This document shows positions 38,869-49,922 of a stretch of 64,000 nt of DNA, piece after piece. The position numbers were made by a program, and so were the translations under genes. Within the stretch, counting starts at the first letter, position 1. Each line of letters begins with the position of its first letter. The DNA comes from Jiella endophytica (lineage in GTDB: Bacteria > Pseudomonadota > Alphaproteobacteria > Rhizobiales > Rhizobiaceae), in NCBI RefSeq assembly GCF_004519335.1, contig NZ_SOZD01000006.1:1-64000 (forward strand), in the 5' to 3' direction. The notes under the pieces were generated by a model. The model was not told the origin of the DNA and ran no database searches. It was given only the letters and a program-made list of their open reading frames with translations.

Positions 38869-39198
38869 GAGTTTCACTTTCTATCGCAACGCACGAAGCC
38901 GCCCGGGTGGGCGGCGATACCATCGGAGGCCAGACGCAAACAGCGGGAACTGCTCGCGACGAGACGTCCTTGAAAGGCTGGGAAAAGGCCGTCGCACGCC
39001 CATCAAGAAGGGCATGGCGATCGGCTGCCGATCGTCGCGCGCGACCATAGGCGTGGTGCGGTAAAACGCAAGCCTTCGCAGAGGTGTGGAAGGTGCGTTT
39101 CCGGCAACGCGGCGACGGGTTCGGGGCAGCGGTCGGAGAATTCGCAGCGACCCGCGCGGGAGCCGGCGCGGCCCCTCGAGGCCGCGCCGCTTGAAAGA
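38869..39198. other. Gap between the two TRAP-binding-protein genes with GC-rich hairpins
   Basis: About 330 bases upstream of paralogue 1 and downstream of paralogue 2. It holds a 7-bp hairpin GCCGCCC-gggt-GGGCGGC in the leader of paralogue 1 (38898-38915) and the hairpin at 39164-39189. No gene is seen. Confidence 0.45.
39164..39189 (-). terminator. Hairpin downstream of TRAP-binding protein paralogue 2
   Basis: CGGCGCGGCC - 6-base loop - GGCCGCGCCG is a perfect 10-bp stem, 10 bases past the stop of paralogue 2 on the minus strand. It lacks a T-tract, so it may act as a 3' stabiliser or partial terminator between the two genes. Confidence 0.45.
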
Positions 39199-40392
<1,194 letters not shown>

Positions 40393-40520
40393 TTAGCTTT
40401 GTGAGCCGCTGTTGGAAAGAAGCTGCGGGATCAATCGCCGCGGGTATTTAACGCAGCGGACTTTCGGCGGCCGCGCGTCCGGGCTATTTCCCGCCGATCG
40501 AACGCAACAAGAGCGCCAAG

Positions 40521-41285
40521 ATGCCTGCCTCTTCCCCTCTCGTCGCTGTGCCGGCCGACATTCGCGACTTTGCCAACTATCGCTGGCACGCGAGCCCGGA
40601 CACCTATCTGAAGGCGCTGGTCGGGGTCGCCGGCACGACGCCGGTCATCGTGCCGGCCATGGCGGGCGAGATCGACCTTGCCGCCATACTCGAGCGCGTC
40701 GACGGGGTGATGACGACGGGCTCGGCCTCGAACGTTCATCCCGGGCGCTACGGCGTCGCCCCGAGCCCCTCCTTCGAGCCCTACGATCCGGACCGCGACG
40801 ACCTGACCGCGAGGCTGATCGAGGAGAGCGTCGGGCGCGGCCTGCCGCTGCTCGCCATCTGCCGGGGCCATCAGGAGCTGAACGTCGCCTTCGGCGGGAC
40901 GCTGGCGACCGAGATCCAGGAGATCGACGGTCGCATGGACCACCGCGCCATCACCCATGAGGACCAGCGCGAGCGCTATGCGACCCGCCACGACGTGGCG
41001 GTGGCGGATGGCGGGCTGCTCGCAACGATCGTCGGCGCCGGTCCGATCAAGGTGAATTCGCTGCATCGCCAGGCCATCGACCGGCTCGGCGACGGCCTTC
41101 GCGTCGAGGCCAGCGCGCCGGACGGCACCATCGAGGCGGTTTCGGTCGAAGGCGCCAAAGCCTTCGCACTCGGGGTCCAGTGGCATCCGGAGTTCTGGGC
41201 GACGAGCGACGCACCTTCGGCGGCGATCTTCGAGGCCTTCGGCGCCGCCTGCCGGGCCCATCGCGACGCCCGCGGGCGAAGCTGA
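40521..41285 (+). CDS. Gamma-glutamyl-gamma-aminobutyrate hydrolase family protein (class I GATase fold)
   Basis: 254 residues of the PuuD-like peptidase C26 family. The catalytic triad is visible: nucleophile Cys114 in LLAICRGHQELNVAFGG, and His222/Glu224 in GVQWHPEF. The N-terminus (VAVPADIRDFANYRWHASPDTYL) and DGVMTTGSASNVHP match the family. PuuD frees GABA from gamma-glutamyl-GABA in putrescine breakdown, but no other puu genes are nearby, so the exact substrate is open. Confidence 0.88.
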   Translation: MPASSPLVAVPADIRDFANYRWHASPDTYLKALVGVAGTTPVIVPAMAGEIDLAAILERVDGVMTTGSASNVHPGRYGVAPSPSFEPYDPDRDDLTARLIEESVGRGLPLLAICRGHQELNVAFGGTLATEIQEIDGRMDHRAITHEDQRERYATRHDVAVADGGLLATIVGAGPIKVNSLHRQAIDRLGDGLRVEASAPDGTIEAVSVEGAKAFALGVQWHPEFWATSDAPSAAIFEAFGAACRAHRDARGRS

Positions 41286-41345
41286 CCGCGCCCGCCACCG
41301 GACGCAGCGAAAGCATCAATCGCTGGCGGTGTCAGACCCCGCAAC

Positions 41346-42176
41346 TCACGCGAATTCGGGAAACAGCGCTGTCCGCGCGGCCTGCCAGGTCTCTTCGCTG
41401 CAGGCGGCGATCAGCGTCCCGTCCCGGTCATTCGGGGTGTAGGGCGAGCCGTCGGCCTTGGCGATGTGGCCGCCGGCCTCTGCGGTGATCAGGCATCCGG
41501 GCAGATGATCCCAGGGCATCAGCTTGGAATAGACGGAGAACTGCGAACCGCCCGAAGCGAGCAGCCGATACTCCTGGCCGGCGCAGCGGAAGTTCGCGGC
41601 GATCTTCACCCCGGCAAGCCGCGGCAGCAGCGCCGTCTTCTGCGCCTCGGGGAAATAGGTGTAGCTGATGAAGCCGACAGCCTCCGCCATCGGCTGATGC
41701 CCGGCGGTCTTCAGAGCAACCTCCTCACCAGAGCCGAGCCGCCGGCGCGCGCCGGCGCCCTGTTCGGCCAGCATGCAGTCGTCGCCGAGCGGATCATAGA
41801 TCAGCCCCGCCACCGTCTCGCCCTTCGAGACGACGGCCGCCATCACCGCAAACAGCGGCACGCCGGTGGCGAAATTCGCCGTGCCGTCCACCGGATCGAC
41901 GATGACGGCGAGATCGGCCTCCTGCAGCCGATCGAGGAGTGCCGGATCGGCCGCGACCGATTCCTCGCCGACGAACAGCGCACCCGGCAGAAGGCTCCGG
42001 CATTCCCGGGCGATGAAGCGCTCGGCCGCCTCGTCGGCCTCGGTGACGAGATCCGTCGCCGAGGTCTTCTGCCGGATGTCGCCGTCGGCAAGGTTACGGA
42101 ACCGCGGCATGATCTCCGCCTTCGCCGCCTCGCGCAGGAGGTCGGCAAGGCGGGAGACGTCGATGGCTGTCGTCAA
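41346..42176 (-). CDS. Inositol monophosphatase family protein
   Basis: 276 residues of the Mg-dependent, Li-sensitive phosphatase superfamily. Metal ligands are Glu71 (VGEES) and Asp94/Asp97 ([11 protein letters not shown]), plus the C-terminal [15 protein letters not shown] (Asp). The family includes inositol-1-phosphatase, histidinol-phosphatase and CysQ; the sequence alone does not separate these. The start overlaps the ttcA stop by 4 bases, indicating translational coupling. Confidence 0.88.
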   Translation of the reverse strand: MTTAIDVSRLADLLREAAKAEIMPRFRNLADGDIRQKTSATDLVTEADEAAERFIARECRSLLPGALFVGEESVAADPALLDRLQEADLAVIVDPVDGTANFATGVPLFAVMAAVVSKGETVAGLIYDPLGDDCMLAEQGAGARRRLGSGEEVALKTAGHQPMAEAVGFISYTYFPEAQKTALLPRLAGVKIAANFRCAGQEYRLLASGGSQFSVYSKLMPWDHLPGCLITAEAGGHIAKADGSPYTPNDRDGTLIAACSEETWQAARTALFPEFA

Positions 42177-43123
42177 TGGTCTGGTCCTTGCGCTTGATCG
42201 GATTCGGCGTGATGCGGGTGCAGCCCCTCTTCATCATGCTTCAATGACAACCCGGCGAAATCGAACAGGCCGGGATCGACGAGATGGCCAGGCCGAACAT
42301 TTCCCAGCGCTCGCATCATCACGCTCTTGCGGCCCGGATAGCGGCTCTCGATCTCGTTCAACATCTGCTTGGTGAGATTGCGCTGCAGCCCGTCCTGGCT
42401 ACCGCAAAGGTCGCAGGGGATGATCGGAAAGCGCATCGCCGCGGCGAAGCGTTCGAGATCGCTCTCGGCCGACTGGATCAGCGGGCGCAGCACGAAGAGG
42501 TCGCCCTCATCATTGACGAGCTTTGCCGGCATTGCCGACAGCCGGCCGCCATGCAGGAGATTCATGAAGAAGGTCTCGAGGCAGTCGTCCCGGTGATGGC
42601 CGAGGACCAGCGCCTCGCAGCCCTCCTCGCGGGCAATGCGATAGAGATGGCCTCGCCGCAGGCGCGAACAGAGCGCGCAATAGGTGGCGTTCTCCGGCAG
42701 CTTTTCGGTGACGACCGAATAGGTATCGCGATATTCGATCCGGTGGGGGATACCGTTCGCCTTCAGCCATTCCGGCAGGACGTGTTTCGGAAAGTTCGGC
42801 TGGCCCTGGTCGAGATTGCAGGCGAGAAGGTCGACCGGCAGGAGGCCGCGCCACTTCAGATCTTGGAGCAGCGCCAGGAGCGCGTAGGAATCCTTGCCGC
42901 CGGAGATCGCCACCAGCCAGCGCGAGCCGGGCCGGACCATGGCGAAACGCTCGATCGTCTCGCGCATCTCGCGGACGAGTCGCTTGCGCAGCTTCTTGAA
43001 ACCGATCGTCGAGGGAACGTCGCGAAACAGCGGATGGCCACCCTCGCCCGGATCGCCGTCATCGGGGCTGCCGCCCGGTCCGGCGTCCGCGATCACGGTC
43101 TTGGTCTCTTCTGCCTCGAGCAT
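42173..43123 (-). CDS. ttcA: tRNA 2-thiocytidine(32) synthetase TtcA
   Basis: TtcA thiolates C32 in some tRNAs using ATP and a [4Fe-4S] cluster. The 316-residue product has the PP-loop SGGKDS (74-79), [12 protein letters not shown] (Cys149, Cys152) and [13 protein letters not shown] (Cys240), the three expected cluster ligands. The roughly 35-residue acidic, Gly-rich N-terminus is an extension. It is the promoter-proximal gene of a pair with the inositol-phosphatase-like gene. Confidence 0.93.
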   Translation of the reverse strand: MLEAEETKTVIADAGPGGSPDDGDPGEGGHPLFRDVPSTIGFKKLRKRLVREMRETIERFAMVRPGSRWLVAISGGKDSYALLALLQDLKWRGLLPVDLLACNLDQGQPNFPKHVLPEWLKANGIPHRIEYRDTYSVVTEKLPENATYCALCSRLRRGHLYRIAREEGCEALVLGHHRDDCLETFFMNLLHGGRLSAMPAKLVNDEGDLFVLRPLIQSAESDLERFAAAMRFPIIPCDLCGSQDGLQRNLTKQMLNEIESRYPGRKSVMMRALGNVRPGHLVDPGLFDFAGLSLKHDEEGLHPHHAESDQAQGPDH

Positions 43124-43212
43124 GCCTCACCTCGCCACAATCCGAGGCCGGTTTAGAAGGTCGGGCAGGAAAACGGAAGGGCGTCGAGGCCGGGGGCGCC
43201 GACCGAATGATT

Positions 43213-43347
43213 TCAGCCCTTCGGACCTTTATATGCCGAAGTCGAAGCGCGTTCAGGACGATACTTCCTGTCGAGATAGGCGAATGCCAGCACGGCAAGA
43301 GCGCTGAGCGGCAGGATCGAATAGACGATCAGCTGAGCAAGTGTCAT
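43213..43347 (-). CDS. 44-residue single-pass membrane protein
   Basis: A very short frame: TLAQLIVYSILPLSALAVLAF is one membrane span, then AYLDRKYRPERASTSAYKGPKG, a basic tail predicted to face the cytoplasm. Its ATG (43345-43347) overlaps the stop of the 76-residue gene as ATGA, the main reason to believe that it is translated. Function unknown. Two-gene sets of small membrane proteins like this appear near housekeeping genes in other proteobacteria, but I cannot name the family. Confidence 0.6.
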   Translation of the reverse strand: MTLAQLIVYSILPLSALAVLAFAYLDRKYRPERASTSAYKGPKG

Positions 43348-43574
43348 CGGTCGAGCACCTTTAACTCGCGTTGCGCAAAGAAATGTAATGCTACAGCGAG
43401 TGCCAGGCAAACCGCTGCGACCAGAAGAAGACCGAAAGCGGTCTCCGTGGAGAGGACGGCATCGCTGACGACGCGCGTCGTCGGCGCCAGTGTTCCGACG
43501 GCAAAGGTGGCGACGGATATGCCGTTCAACCAGTTGGCCCGCAGCTTCACCCGCTCCCGCACGGCTTCGGTCAT
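43344..43574 (-). CDS. 76-residue membrane protein with two predicted spans
   Basis: From ATG 43572-43574: TEAVRERVKLRANWLNG (amphipathic, basic), then spans ISVATFAVGTLAPTTRVV and AFGLLLVAAVCLALAVALHFF and a short AQRELKVLDR tail. Upstream codons in this frame lack similarity. It is coupled by a 4-base overlap to the 44-residue gene. Both lie between the rpsD terminator and ttcA. Function unknown; a membrane-active toxin pair is only speculation. Confidence 0.65.
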   Translation of the reverse strand: MTEAVRERVKLRANWLNGISVATFAVGTLAPTTRVVSDAVLSTETAFGLLLVAAVCLALAVALHFFAQRELKVLDR

Positions 43575-43695
43575 AGGCGGCCGTTCTCCGTGAAGTTCGG
43601 CCTCTTCGCACATGTGACCTACTCGCTCCCCGCAGAGTACGAAATTCAGCGGAGCTTATCAAAATGCTGCAGTCGGCATAGCCGGCCCCACAACG

Positions 43696-43722
43696 AAAAA
43701 GGCCGCCCCGAGGGACGGCCTT
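43696..43722 (-). terminator. Rho-independent terminator of rpsD
   Basis: On the minus strand AAGGCCGTCC - CTCG - GGGCGGCCTT followed by TTT: a 10-bp stem with one G-U pair and a T-run, 30 bases after the rpsD stop. Confidence 0.88.
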
Positions 43723-43751
43723 CGCATGGTCTCGAAACGCGGATCGGATGA

Positions 43752-44369
43752 TCAGCGCGAGTAGAACTCGACCACCAGGTTCGGCTCCATCTGCACGGCG
43801 TAGGGAACGTCGTGGAGGCCCGGAACCCGGGTGAAGGTCGCGACCATCTTGTGGTGGTCGGCGTCGATGTAGTCAGGCACGTCGCGCTCGGCGAGCTGCG
43901 TGGCCTCGATCACCGCGACGTTCTGCTTGGACTTCTCGCGAACCTCGATCACGTCGCCCGGCTTGCAGACATAGGACTGGATGTTGGTCCGCACGCCGTT
44001 GACGTTGACATGGCCGTGATTGACGAACTGGCGGGCGGCGAACACCGTCGGCACGAATTTCGCGCGGTAGACGATGGCGTCGAGCCGGCTCTCCAGGAGG
44101 CCGATCAGGTTCTCCGAGGTATCGCCCTTGCGGCGGGCGGCCTCGTCATAGATCTTGCGGAACTGCTTCTCGCGAATGTCGCCGTAATAGCCCTTCAGCT
44201 TCTGCTTGGCGCGCAGCTGAATGCCGAAGTCGCTGACCTTGCCCTTGCGGCGCTGGCCGTGCTGGCCGGGGCCGTACTGGCGGCGATTCACCGGGGACTT
44301 CGGACGTCCCCAGATGTTTTCGCCCATGCGGCGGTCGATCTTGTATTTCGCGGATGTGCGCTTGGTCAT
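43752..44369 (-). CDS. rpsD: 30S ribosomal protein S4
   Basis: 205 residues, the normal length of S4. S4 nucleates 30S assembly by binding the 5' domain of 16S rRNA. Diagnostic parts are [20 protein letters not shown], the S4 RNA-binding domain [34 protein letters not shown], and the C-terminal LVVEFYSR. The ATG at 44367-44369 follows AAAGGAAAT; upstream codons in the same frame are not part of S4. It stands alone rather than in a large ribosomal operon, as in other alphaproteobacteria. Confidence 0.97.
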   Translation of the reverse strand: MTKRTSAKYKIDRRMGENIWGRPKSPVNRRQYGPGQHGQRRKGKVSDFGIQLRAKQKLKGYYGDIREKQFRKIYDEAARRKGDTSENLIGLLESRLDAIVYRAKFVPTVFAARQFVNHGHVNVNGVRTNIQSYVCKPGDVIEVREKSKQNVAVIEATQLAERDVPDYIDADHHKMVATFTRVPGLHDVPYAVQMEPNLVVEFYSR

Positions 44370-44594
44370 CGCATTTCCTTTTGACAAAACGACAAGGCCC
44401 GCGGTCGCCCGCAGGCCGGTCCAGGAAACGCGCCCTCCTCTGCCCTTGCGGACTGACAGAGTAGCGTGGGCACAGACCGACGCCACTCACGGGACACGTT
44501 GAAAACCGGCCAGAGCGAGAGGCTCCGGCCGGCTGGCGGGCTTGTTAGTATGGCTGGATCGGCCTGTCAACTCGCGAGCGATCCGTATGAAGGC

Positions 44595-44753
44595 TCAGTA
44601 CTTGGCGATGACCCAGACGGCATGGACGATGCCGGGGATGTAGCCGAACAGCGTCAGGATGATGTTGATCCAGAAATGCTTGCCGAAGCCGACCTGCAGG
44701 AAGACGCCGACCGGCGGCAGGATGATGGCGATGATGATGCGGACGAGATCCAT
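44595..44753 (-). CDS. YqaE/Pmp3 family small membrane protein
   Basis: 52 residues: MDLVRIIIAIILPPVGVFL, QVGFGKHFWINIILTLFGYI, PGIVHAVWVIAKY. The two spans, the LPPxGVFLQVG motif and the LTLFGYIPGIVHAxW ending are diagnostic of the stress-inducible Pmp3/YqaE family. Its exact function in bacteria is unsettled; in yeast Pmp3 affects membrane potential. It stands alone, upstream of rpsD and on the same strand. Confidence 0.88.
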   Translation of the reverse strand: MDLVRIIIAIILPPVGVFLQVGFGKHFWINIILTLFGYIPGIVHAVWVIAKY

Positions 44754-44924
44754 AGGCGATGGGGCTCCGTGAAAAGGGTTCCGACCTAAACGGGAAAGGC
44801 CGGCGGCCGTTCCGAGACAGGGTGGAAGGCCGCGCTTTCGCCATTTCGCCCGTGCATGGGAGGATGGAGAACGGCTCGCCGGCGGAGCGCCGTTAATGCC
44901 TATCGGCAATTCGAGGAACACGTG

Positions 44925-45440
44925 ATGACACGACAAATCTTTGGTCTCGGAGCGCTGTTTCTCGCGGCCGGCCTCGTGGCAGCCGGTCCGGGCATCGCCG
45001 CGCCGGACTATTTCTCCCGCTTCGACGGCACGTGGAGCGGCGGCGGCCGGGTGAAGGTCAAGCAGTTGCCCTCGCCGACCGACGTCTCCTGCAACGTCTC
45101 CGGCACTCGCAATTCGCAGCGCTCCTTCACCATTGCCGGACGCTGCCGCGCCATGGTCCTGCTCAGCCGCGAGATCGCCGCGCGGCTCACCTACGATCCC
45201 GGCGCCAGGCTCTATCGCGGCACCTATACCGGCTCGACCAGCGGCCCGGCGACGCTCGCCGGACGGCTGAAGGGCAGCACGCTGGACCTCAGGGTCAAAT
45301 GGGCGAAGAAGATCTATGACGACGACGTCGCCCGCATGGTGATCCGCAACGACGGTCGCGGCGCCTTCACCATGCAGACGATCGAGAAGATCAACGGCAA
45401 GAACGTCGTCGTCTCGGACCTGACGTTCCGCGGCGGCTGA
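44925..45440 (+). CDS. Secreted hypothetical protein with signal peptide
   Basis: 171 residues from ATG 44925 (GAGGAA upstream). The signal peptide TRQIFGLGALFLAAGLVAAGPGIAA is followed by a beta-rich domain beginning FSRFDGTWSGGGRVKVKQL, with two Cys (SCNVSG, GRCRAM) that could form a disulfide, and ending KNVVVSDLTFRGG. The pattern recalls small periplasmic lipocalin-like or beta-barrel domains, but I cannot assign a family. Confidence 0.75.
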   Translation: MTRQIFGLGALFLAAGLVAAGPGIAAPDYFSRFDGTWSGGGRVKVKQLPSPTDVSCNVSGTRNSQRSFTIAGRCRAMVLLSREIAARLTYDPGARLYRGTYTGSTSGPATLAGRLKGSTLDLRVKWAKKIYDDDVARMVIRNDGRGAFTMQTIEKINGKNVVVSDLTFRGG

Positions 45441-45490
45441 GGCCCGTCGCAACGCTTGACGTCGCATTTTTCGGAGAAGCCGGAGCCAGG

Positions 45491-46396
45491 ATGACCGACA
45501 CGCATGGCATATTCGCGCCGGGGATCGCGGCCACGATCAGCGCCGACGGCGCCGAACTCGTCAGTCTGAGGGCCGATGCTGCCGGCGAGCTTCTCTGGCA
45601 GGCAGGTCCCGAATGGCCCCGGCATGCGCCGGTTCTATTTCCGACGGTCGGCAGGCTCAAGGGTGACGTCCTGCGCCACGACGGGCGGCAATATCCGATG
45701 GGTCAGCATGGCTTTGCCCGCGACCGCCGTTTCGAATGGATCGAGCGCGGCAGCGACCGGGCATCCCTTCGGCTCACCGAGGACGAGGAAAGCCTCGATC
45801 GCTTCCCCTTCGCCTTCGTCCTCGACATGATCTATGCCGCCGCCGATGGCCGGCTGACGGTGACGACGCGGGTCGGCAATCCGGGCAGGACGATGCTTCC
45901 CTGCGGCGTCGGCGCCCATCCGGGCTTTCGCTGGCCGCTCGTCGACGGCGTTGAGAAATCCGCCCACGCGATCGAATTCGAGATGACGGAGACGGGATCC
46001 GCACGGTCCGTCGTCGGCGGCCTGCTGGGCGCGGAAAAGCCGCTGCCCTTCGACGGCAGATCCCTGCCACTCGACGAGGCGCTGTTTGCCAGCGATGCCC
46101 TGGTGATGCCGGGCGTCGCCAGCCGAAGCCTCAGCTACGTCGCAAACGACGCAGGCGGCGGACGCGTCGCCAGCCTCGATTTCAGCTGGCAGGGATACAA
46201 GGACCTCGGCATCTGGTCGAAGCCGGGCGGCGCGCCGTTCCTCTGCATCGAACCATGGTACGGCATGGCGAGCCCGGCCGACTGGGACGGCGAATTTGCT
46301 GAGAAGCCCGGCATATTGCAGCTTGCGCCGGGCGAGGTGCGGGAGATGAGCTGGAGCGTGCGTCCCGTCTTCGGCGCAGAGCCTGGCAATTCCTGA
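45491..46396 (+). CDS. Aldose 1-epimerase family protein
   Basis: 301 residues of the galactose-mutarotase/LacX-like superfamily. Family points are the N-terminal AELVSLRADAAGELLWQ, FPTVGRLKGD, PMGQHGFARDRRFEW (His and Arg of the sugar site), CGVGAHPGFRWPL (second His) and the C-terminal CIEPWYGMA (Glu base). Conserved His and Glu residues suggest an active enzyme on an unknown hexose or hexose-phosphate. Upstream spacing to the secreted protein is only 50 bases. Confidence 0.85.
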   Translation: MTDTHGIFAPGIAATISADGAELVSLRADAAGELLWQAGPEWPRHAPVLFPTVGRLKGDVLRHDGRQYPMGQHGFARDRRFEWIERGSDRASLRLTEDEESLDRFPFAFVLDMIYAAADGRLTVTTRVGNPGRTMLPCGVGAHPGFRWPLVDGVEKSAHAIEFEMTETGSARSVVGGLLGAEKPLPFDGRSLPLDEALFASDALVMPGVASRSLSYVANDAGGGRVASLDFSWQGYKDLGIWSKPGGAPFLCIEPWYGMASPADWDGEFAEKPGILQLAPGEVREMSWSVRPVFGAEPGNS

Positions 46397-46439
46397 CCGA
46401 CCATCGCGAGCTTCATCACGGCGGCTGCGTCACCGGGCC

Positions 46440-47264
46440 TCACGCCGGCAGGATGCCGCCTTCGGTTGCCAGTCCGAAGCCCTGCATCAGCCGGCGCGTC
46501 ACCGCGTCTGCCCTCCCCGAGGTGAACACCGCAACGTCGTCGTGCCGTCCGACCGGCGCGTCTGACGCGATCCGCGGCAGGATCGACAGCGCCCGGCGGG
46601 CGATCGCCTCGGCCGGGTCGAGCCAGTCCACCGGCCAGGGCGCCATCTTGCGCATGCGATTGACGACGAAGGGATAGTGGGTGCAGGCGAGCACCACGAT
46701 GTCGGTGCGCCTGCCGTCCTTCTCGACGAAGCATGGAGCGATCTCGGCGCTGACCGCAGATTCTTCCACGGAGCCGTGGCGCATATAGGTCTCGGCGAGC
46801 GCCGCCAGGCTGACGCTGCCGACCAGCGTCACCTCGCATTTCGTCGCCCATTGCTCGATCAGGTCGCGGGTATATTGCCGCTTCACCGTGCCGGGTGTCG
46901 CCAGCACCGAGACGAGGCCGGAGCGCGTGCGTTCCGCCGCCGGCTTGATCGCCGGCACGGTGCCGACGAAGGTCATCTGCGGATAGGCGGCGCGCAAGGC
47001 TTCGAGGGCGAGCGTCGAAGCGGTGTTGCAGGCGATCAGGCAGGCGATCGGATCATGGATCGCGATGAGCTCGCCGAAGAGGTCGACGAGGCGCTCGCGC
47101 AGCGCCGGTTCCTCCCAGTTGCCATAGGGAAAGGCGGCGTCGTCGACGACGTAGACGAAGCGCCGCTCCGGCATCAGTACCCGGGCCTCGCGCAGCACCG
47201 TCAGTCCTCCGATGCCGCTGTCGAGCACGAGCAGGGGACGGTCGTCATAGGCCGCATCGCTCAC
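46440..47264 (-). CDS. murI: Glutamate racemase MurI
   Basis: MurI makes D-glutamate for peptidoglycan. The 274-residue product has the N-terminal [14 protein letters not shown] (Asp15), the first catalytic Cys79 in LIACNTAST and the second pair Cys194/His196 in [19 protein letters not shown] is also a family motif. Its start overlaps the stop of the RNA methyltransferase gene by 4 bases, so the two are translationally coupled. Confidence 0.95.
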   Translation of the reverse strand: MSDAAYDDRPLLVLDSGIGGLTVLREARVLMPERRFVYVVDDAAFPYGNWEEPALRERLVDLFGELIAIHDPIACLIACNTASTLALEALRAAYPQMTFVGTVPAIKPAAERTRSGLVSVLATPGTVKRQYTRDLIEQWATKCEVTLVGSVSLAALAETYMRHGSVEESAVSAEIAPCFVEKDGRRTDIVVLACTHYPFVVNRMRKMAPWPVDWLDPAEAIARRALSILPRIASDAPVGRHDDVAVFTSGRADAVTRRLMQGFGLATEGGILPA

Positions 47265-48055
47265 TCGCCGCCCTCCCCGGTCTTCGCCCCGCCGCCATCA
47301 GCCAGCCGTCCCGACTCATGGTCGAAGGCCTTGACGACGCCGCGCAGGGTGCGGACTTCCGGCTCGGAAAAGGCGGCCTTGGTGAGCATCGTCCTGAGGT
47401 TCTGCGTCAGCACCTCGCGCTTCGCCTCGGGGAAGAAATAGCCGGCCCGATCGAGCGAAGCCTCGAGATGCTCGAACAGGCGGAAGAGATCGGCCTTCAG
47501 CGCCGGCGGCGGCACCTTGGCCTCGAAGCGCGGCGACAGGTCGCCCTCCTTGCCGGCCACCTGAAAGGCATAGCTCATCAGAAGCACGGCCTGGGCGATG
47601 TTGAGCGAGGCGAAATTCGGATCGACCGGGAAGGTGACGATCTCGTCGGCGAGGCCGACCTCGTGATTGTTGAGGCCCCAGCGCTCGCGGCCGAAGAGGA
47701 TGCCGGTCGCTTCGCCCAGCCCAATCCGGCGCTTGAGATCCTGTGCCGCCTCCTCCGGCCCGCGCACCGGCTTGAAACTGTCGCGCGGCCTCGCCGTCGT
47801 CGCGAGGACGAAGTTGAGGTCGGCCGTCGCTGCTTCGACGGTGTCGAACAGCCGCACCGCGTCGATCACATGGTCGGCGCGTGAGGCGGCCGCCCGGGCC
47901 TTGTCGCTCGGCCAGCCGTCGCGCGGATTGACGAGGCGAAGATCGGTGAGCGAAAAATTCGCCATGGCCCTTGCGACCATGCCGATATTCTCGCCGAGCT
48001 GCGGCTCGACGAGCACGATGGCCGGGCCGCTGTCCTCACGCGTGGCGTCGTTCAA
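47261..48055 (-). CDS. trmJ: TrmJ-family RNA 2'-O-methyltransferase
   Basis: 264 residues of the SPOUT/TrmH superfamily, TrmJ subgroup, which methylates the ribose of nucleotide 32 in tRNA. Family motifs are [48 protein letters not shown] and the knot [15 protein letters not shown]. The C-terminal helical part ([20 protein letters not shown]) is specific to TrmJ. Together with ttcA (C32 thiolation), two enzymes of this window act on tRNA position 32. Confidence 0.9.
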   Translation of the reverse strand: MNDATREDSGPAIVLVEPQLGENIGMVARAMANFSLTDLRLVNPRDGWPSDKARAAASRADHVIDAVRLFDTVEAATADLNFVLATTARPRDSFKPVRGPEEAAQDLKRRIGLGEATGILFGRERWGLNNHEVGLADEIVTFPVDPNFASLNIAQAVLLMSYAFQVAGKEGDLSPRFEAKVPPPALKADLFRLFEHLEASLDRAGYFFPEAKREVLTQNLRTMLTKAAFSEPEVRTLRGVVKAFDHESGRLADGGGAKTGEGGE

Positions 48056-48203
48056 GGCTAGACTCCTATGCCGACGGCGCGCATCGGCGGCTGGCGCCGC
48101 TTCATCGCCCCGGCGCGTTTCGAACCGGCTGGATAGCGCGTCGCCATCGCCCGGCCAAGCCGCAGGCGATGATCGCTCCGGCCGAGGCCCGGCCAGTGGA
48201 GCG

Positions 48204-48256
48204 AATTCGACATTTGGGTCCCGGCCGAAGTGAGCTTTGCATCAAATGTCGGAATC
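48204..48256. repeat. Inverted repeat between trmJ and the carboxylesterase gene
   Basis: aattcgacatttg (48204-48216) and caaatgtcggaatc (48243-48256) are inverse with one missing base and a 26-base centre. It lies just after the carboxylesterase stop (minus strand) and resembles another short interspersed palindrome of the order. It could serve as a weak terminator. Confidence 0.5.
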
Positions 48257-48262
48257 GAACCG

Positions 48263-49744
48263 CTAGATGGCAAATCCATCGACGCCCTGCCAGTTCATCC
48301 GCTGCAGCGCTTCGGGATCCGGCACGACGGCGTCGGTCTCGTTGAAGATCATCGTCAGGCGCTGGTCGGTGCGATAGGCGGGCCAGCCCTCGTCCGGCCT
48401 GCCGTCGCGCACGAAGCTCAGCCAGTGCCGACGCATGCGCTCGGCGAGAAGCTGGCGCCGGCCATCCGGCAGCACGCCGAGATAGGCGGACCGGAAGGGC
48501 TTCAGGAAATCCTCGAAGATCAGCGGCAGGTCGACGGAATGGGTGGCTCCGAGCCGCGACAGGAGGCCCTTGGCCTCCCAGTCGAGCCGGTAGAAATAGA
48601 CCGGCGAGCCCCGCGCAGCCTCGGCATCGGCAAAGGCGATCGACGGCATGCGGAAGATCAGGTCGGTGCCGAAGGCGATGCGGCCCTTGCGGTCGTCCTC
48701 GTAGAGATGGGCGATCCGCTCTGCGGCTGCCCGGCCGGAAAAATGCTCCACCATGCCGGAAAGCGCCGCCTTATCCGCTTCGATCGGCAACAGCGGCAGC
48801 CCGATGAAGAAGGAGAATTCGTCGCGATTCGTGCCGATGAGCAGCGGCACCGGCTTCGCCGTCACCGCCAGATCGCCCGGCGCCTCAGCCACGAGTTCGG
48901 TTCCGTCGACATAGGGCCGCGAGATGACGCCGGTGTGGTCGGTCACCGCTTCGGCCGCCGCCTCGTGAAGCGCTCTCGGCGTCAGCGTGAAGAGACGCTC
49001 ACGATCATCGCCGAGCCCCATCCCGCCGGCGAGCAGCGAAGCGACCTCACGCGCACGCTCGCGCCCATAGAAGAGGTTGAGTGCCCCGGACTGCATGATC
49101 GCTCGGTGATAATAGGGCTTGGAGCCCTCGGTCACGAGGTGCCAGGCGACCGAGACCGAGCCGGCGGATTCGCCGGCGATCGTCACCCGGTCCGGATCGC
49201 CGCCGAAGGCCGCGACATTGTCGCGGACCCAGCGGAGCGCCAGCCGCTGGTCGAGCAGCCCGGCATTCGCCACGAATCGCTCGTCGCCCGGAAAGAGCTC
49301 GGCGAACGGATTGAAGCCGATCAACCCGAGCCGGTAGTTCATCGTCACCACGACGACGTCGCCCCGTCGGGCGAGATCGTCGCCGGGATATTGTTCGCCC
49401 GCGCCGAGGATGAAGCCGCCGCCATGGATGAAGACGAGGACCGGCCGATTGCCGGTCACCTCCGGCGTCCAGACATTCAGCGACAGGCAGTCCTCGCTAT
49501 AGTGGCGATGGGAGCCGATCAGCCTTGCCAGCGGCGCCGGCAAGAGCGAGCGCTGCGGCGCCGCCGCGCCATATTCGAAGGCTTCGAAGGGTTCGGCGAA
49601 GGGTGCCCGTGGGAAAGGCGCGGCATAGCGGCGCTCGCCGACCGGCGCCTCGCCATAGGGAATGCCCAGAAACCGCACGACGCCGTCCCGCCGCTGGCCG
49701 ACGAGACGGCCGCAGGCCGCCTCGATCTCAACCTTTTCCACCAT
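48263..49744 (-). CDS. Type B carboxylesterase/lipase family protein
   Basis: 493 residues of the alpha/beta-hydrolase esterase family. Features are [25 protein letters not shown] at the N-terminus, [12 protein letters not shown], the oxyanion HGGGF ([11 protein letters not shown]), and the nucleophile Ser in [12 protein letters not shown]. Glu and His of the triad lie further on, the His probably in [12 protein letters not shown]. No signal peptide is evident with the ATG at 49742-49744, which is where similarity starts; an upstream TTG adds 18 residues. Substrate unknown. Confidence 0.88.
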   Translation of the reverse strand: MVEKVEIEAACGRLVGQRRDGVVRFLGIPYGEAPVGERRYAAPFPRAPFAEPFEAFEYGAAAPQRSLLPAPLARLIGSHRHYSEDCLSLNVWTPEVTGNRPVLVFIHGGGFILGAGEQYPGDDLARRGDVVVVTMNYRLGLIGFNPFAELFPGDERFVANAGLLDQRLALRWVRDNVAAFGGDPDRVTIAGESAGSVSVAWHLVTEGSKPYYHRAIMQSGALNLFYGRERAREVASLLAGGMGLGDDRERLFTLTPRALHEAAAEAVTDHTGVISRPYVDGTELVAEAPGDLAVTAKPVPLLIGTNRDEFSFFIGLPLLPIEADKAALSGMVEHFSGRAAAERIAHLYEDDRKGRIAFGTDLIFRMPSIAFADAEAARGSPVYFYRLDWEAKGLLSRLGATHSVDLPLIFEDFLKPFRSAYLGVLPDGRRQLLAERMRRHWLSFVRDGRPDEGWPAYRTDQRLTMIFNETDAVVPDPEALQRMNWQGVDGFAI

Positions 49745-49922
49745 CTGGCCGTCCCGAAATCCGGTGTCCGCCCGCCCTTCGATGCCGCGCTGCATCAAAC
49801 TCGGCGGCCCGTCGCTTTGCGTCCGCCATGACGGGTGTTATAGGGCCGGGCAATGGATCCCGCGCATCCGTTCGTGGCAGGGCCTCCGTCCCCGCCGGAC
49901 TTTTATCCCAAGGAAGGCACCA

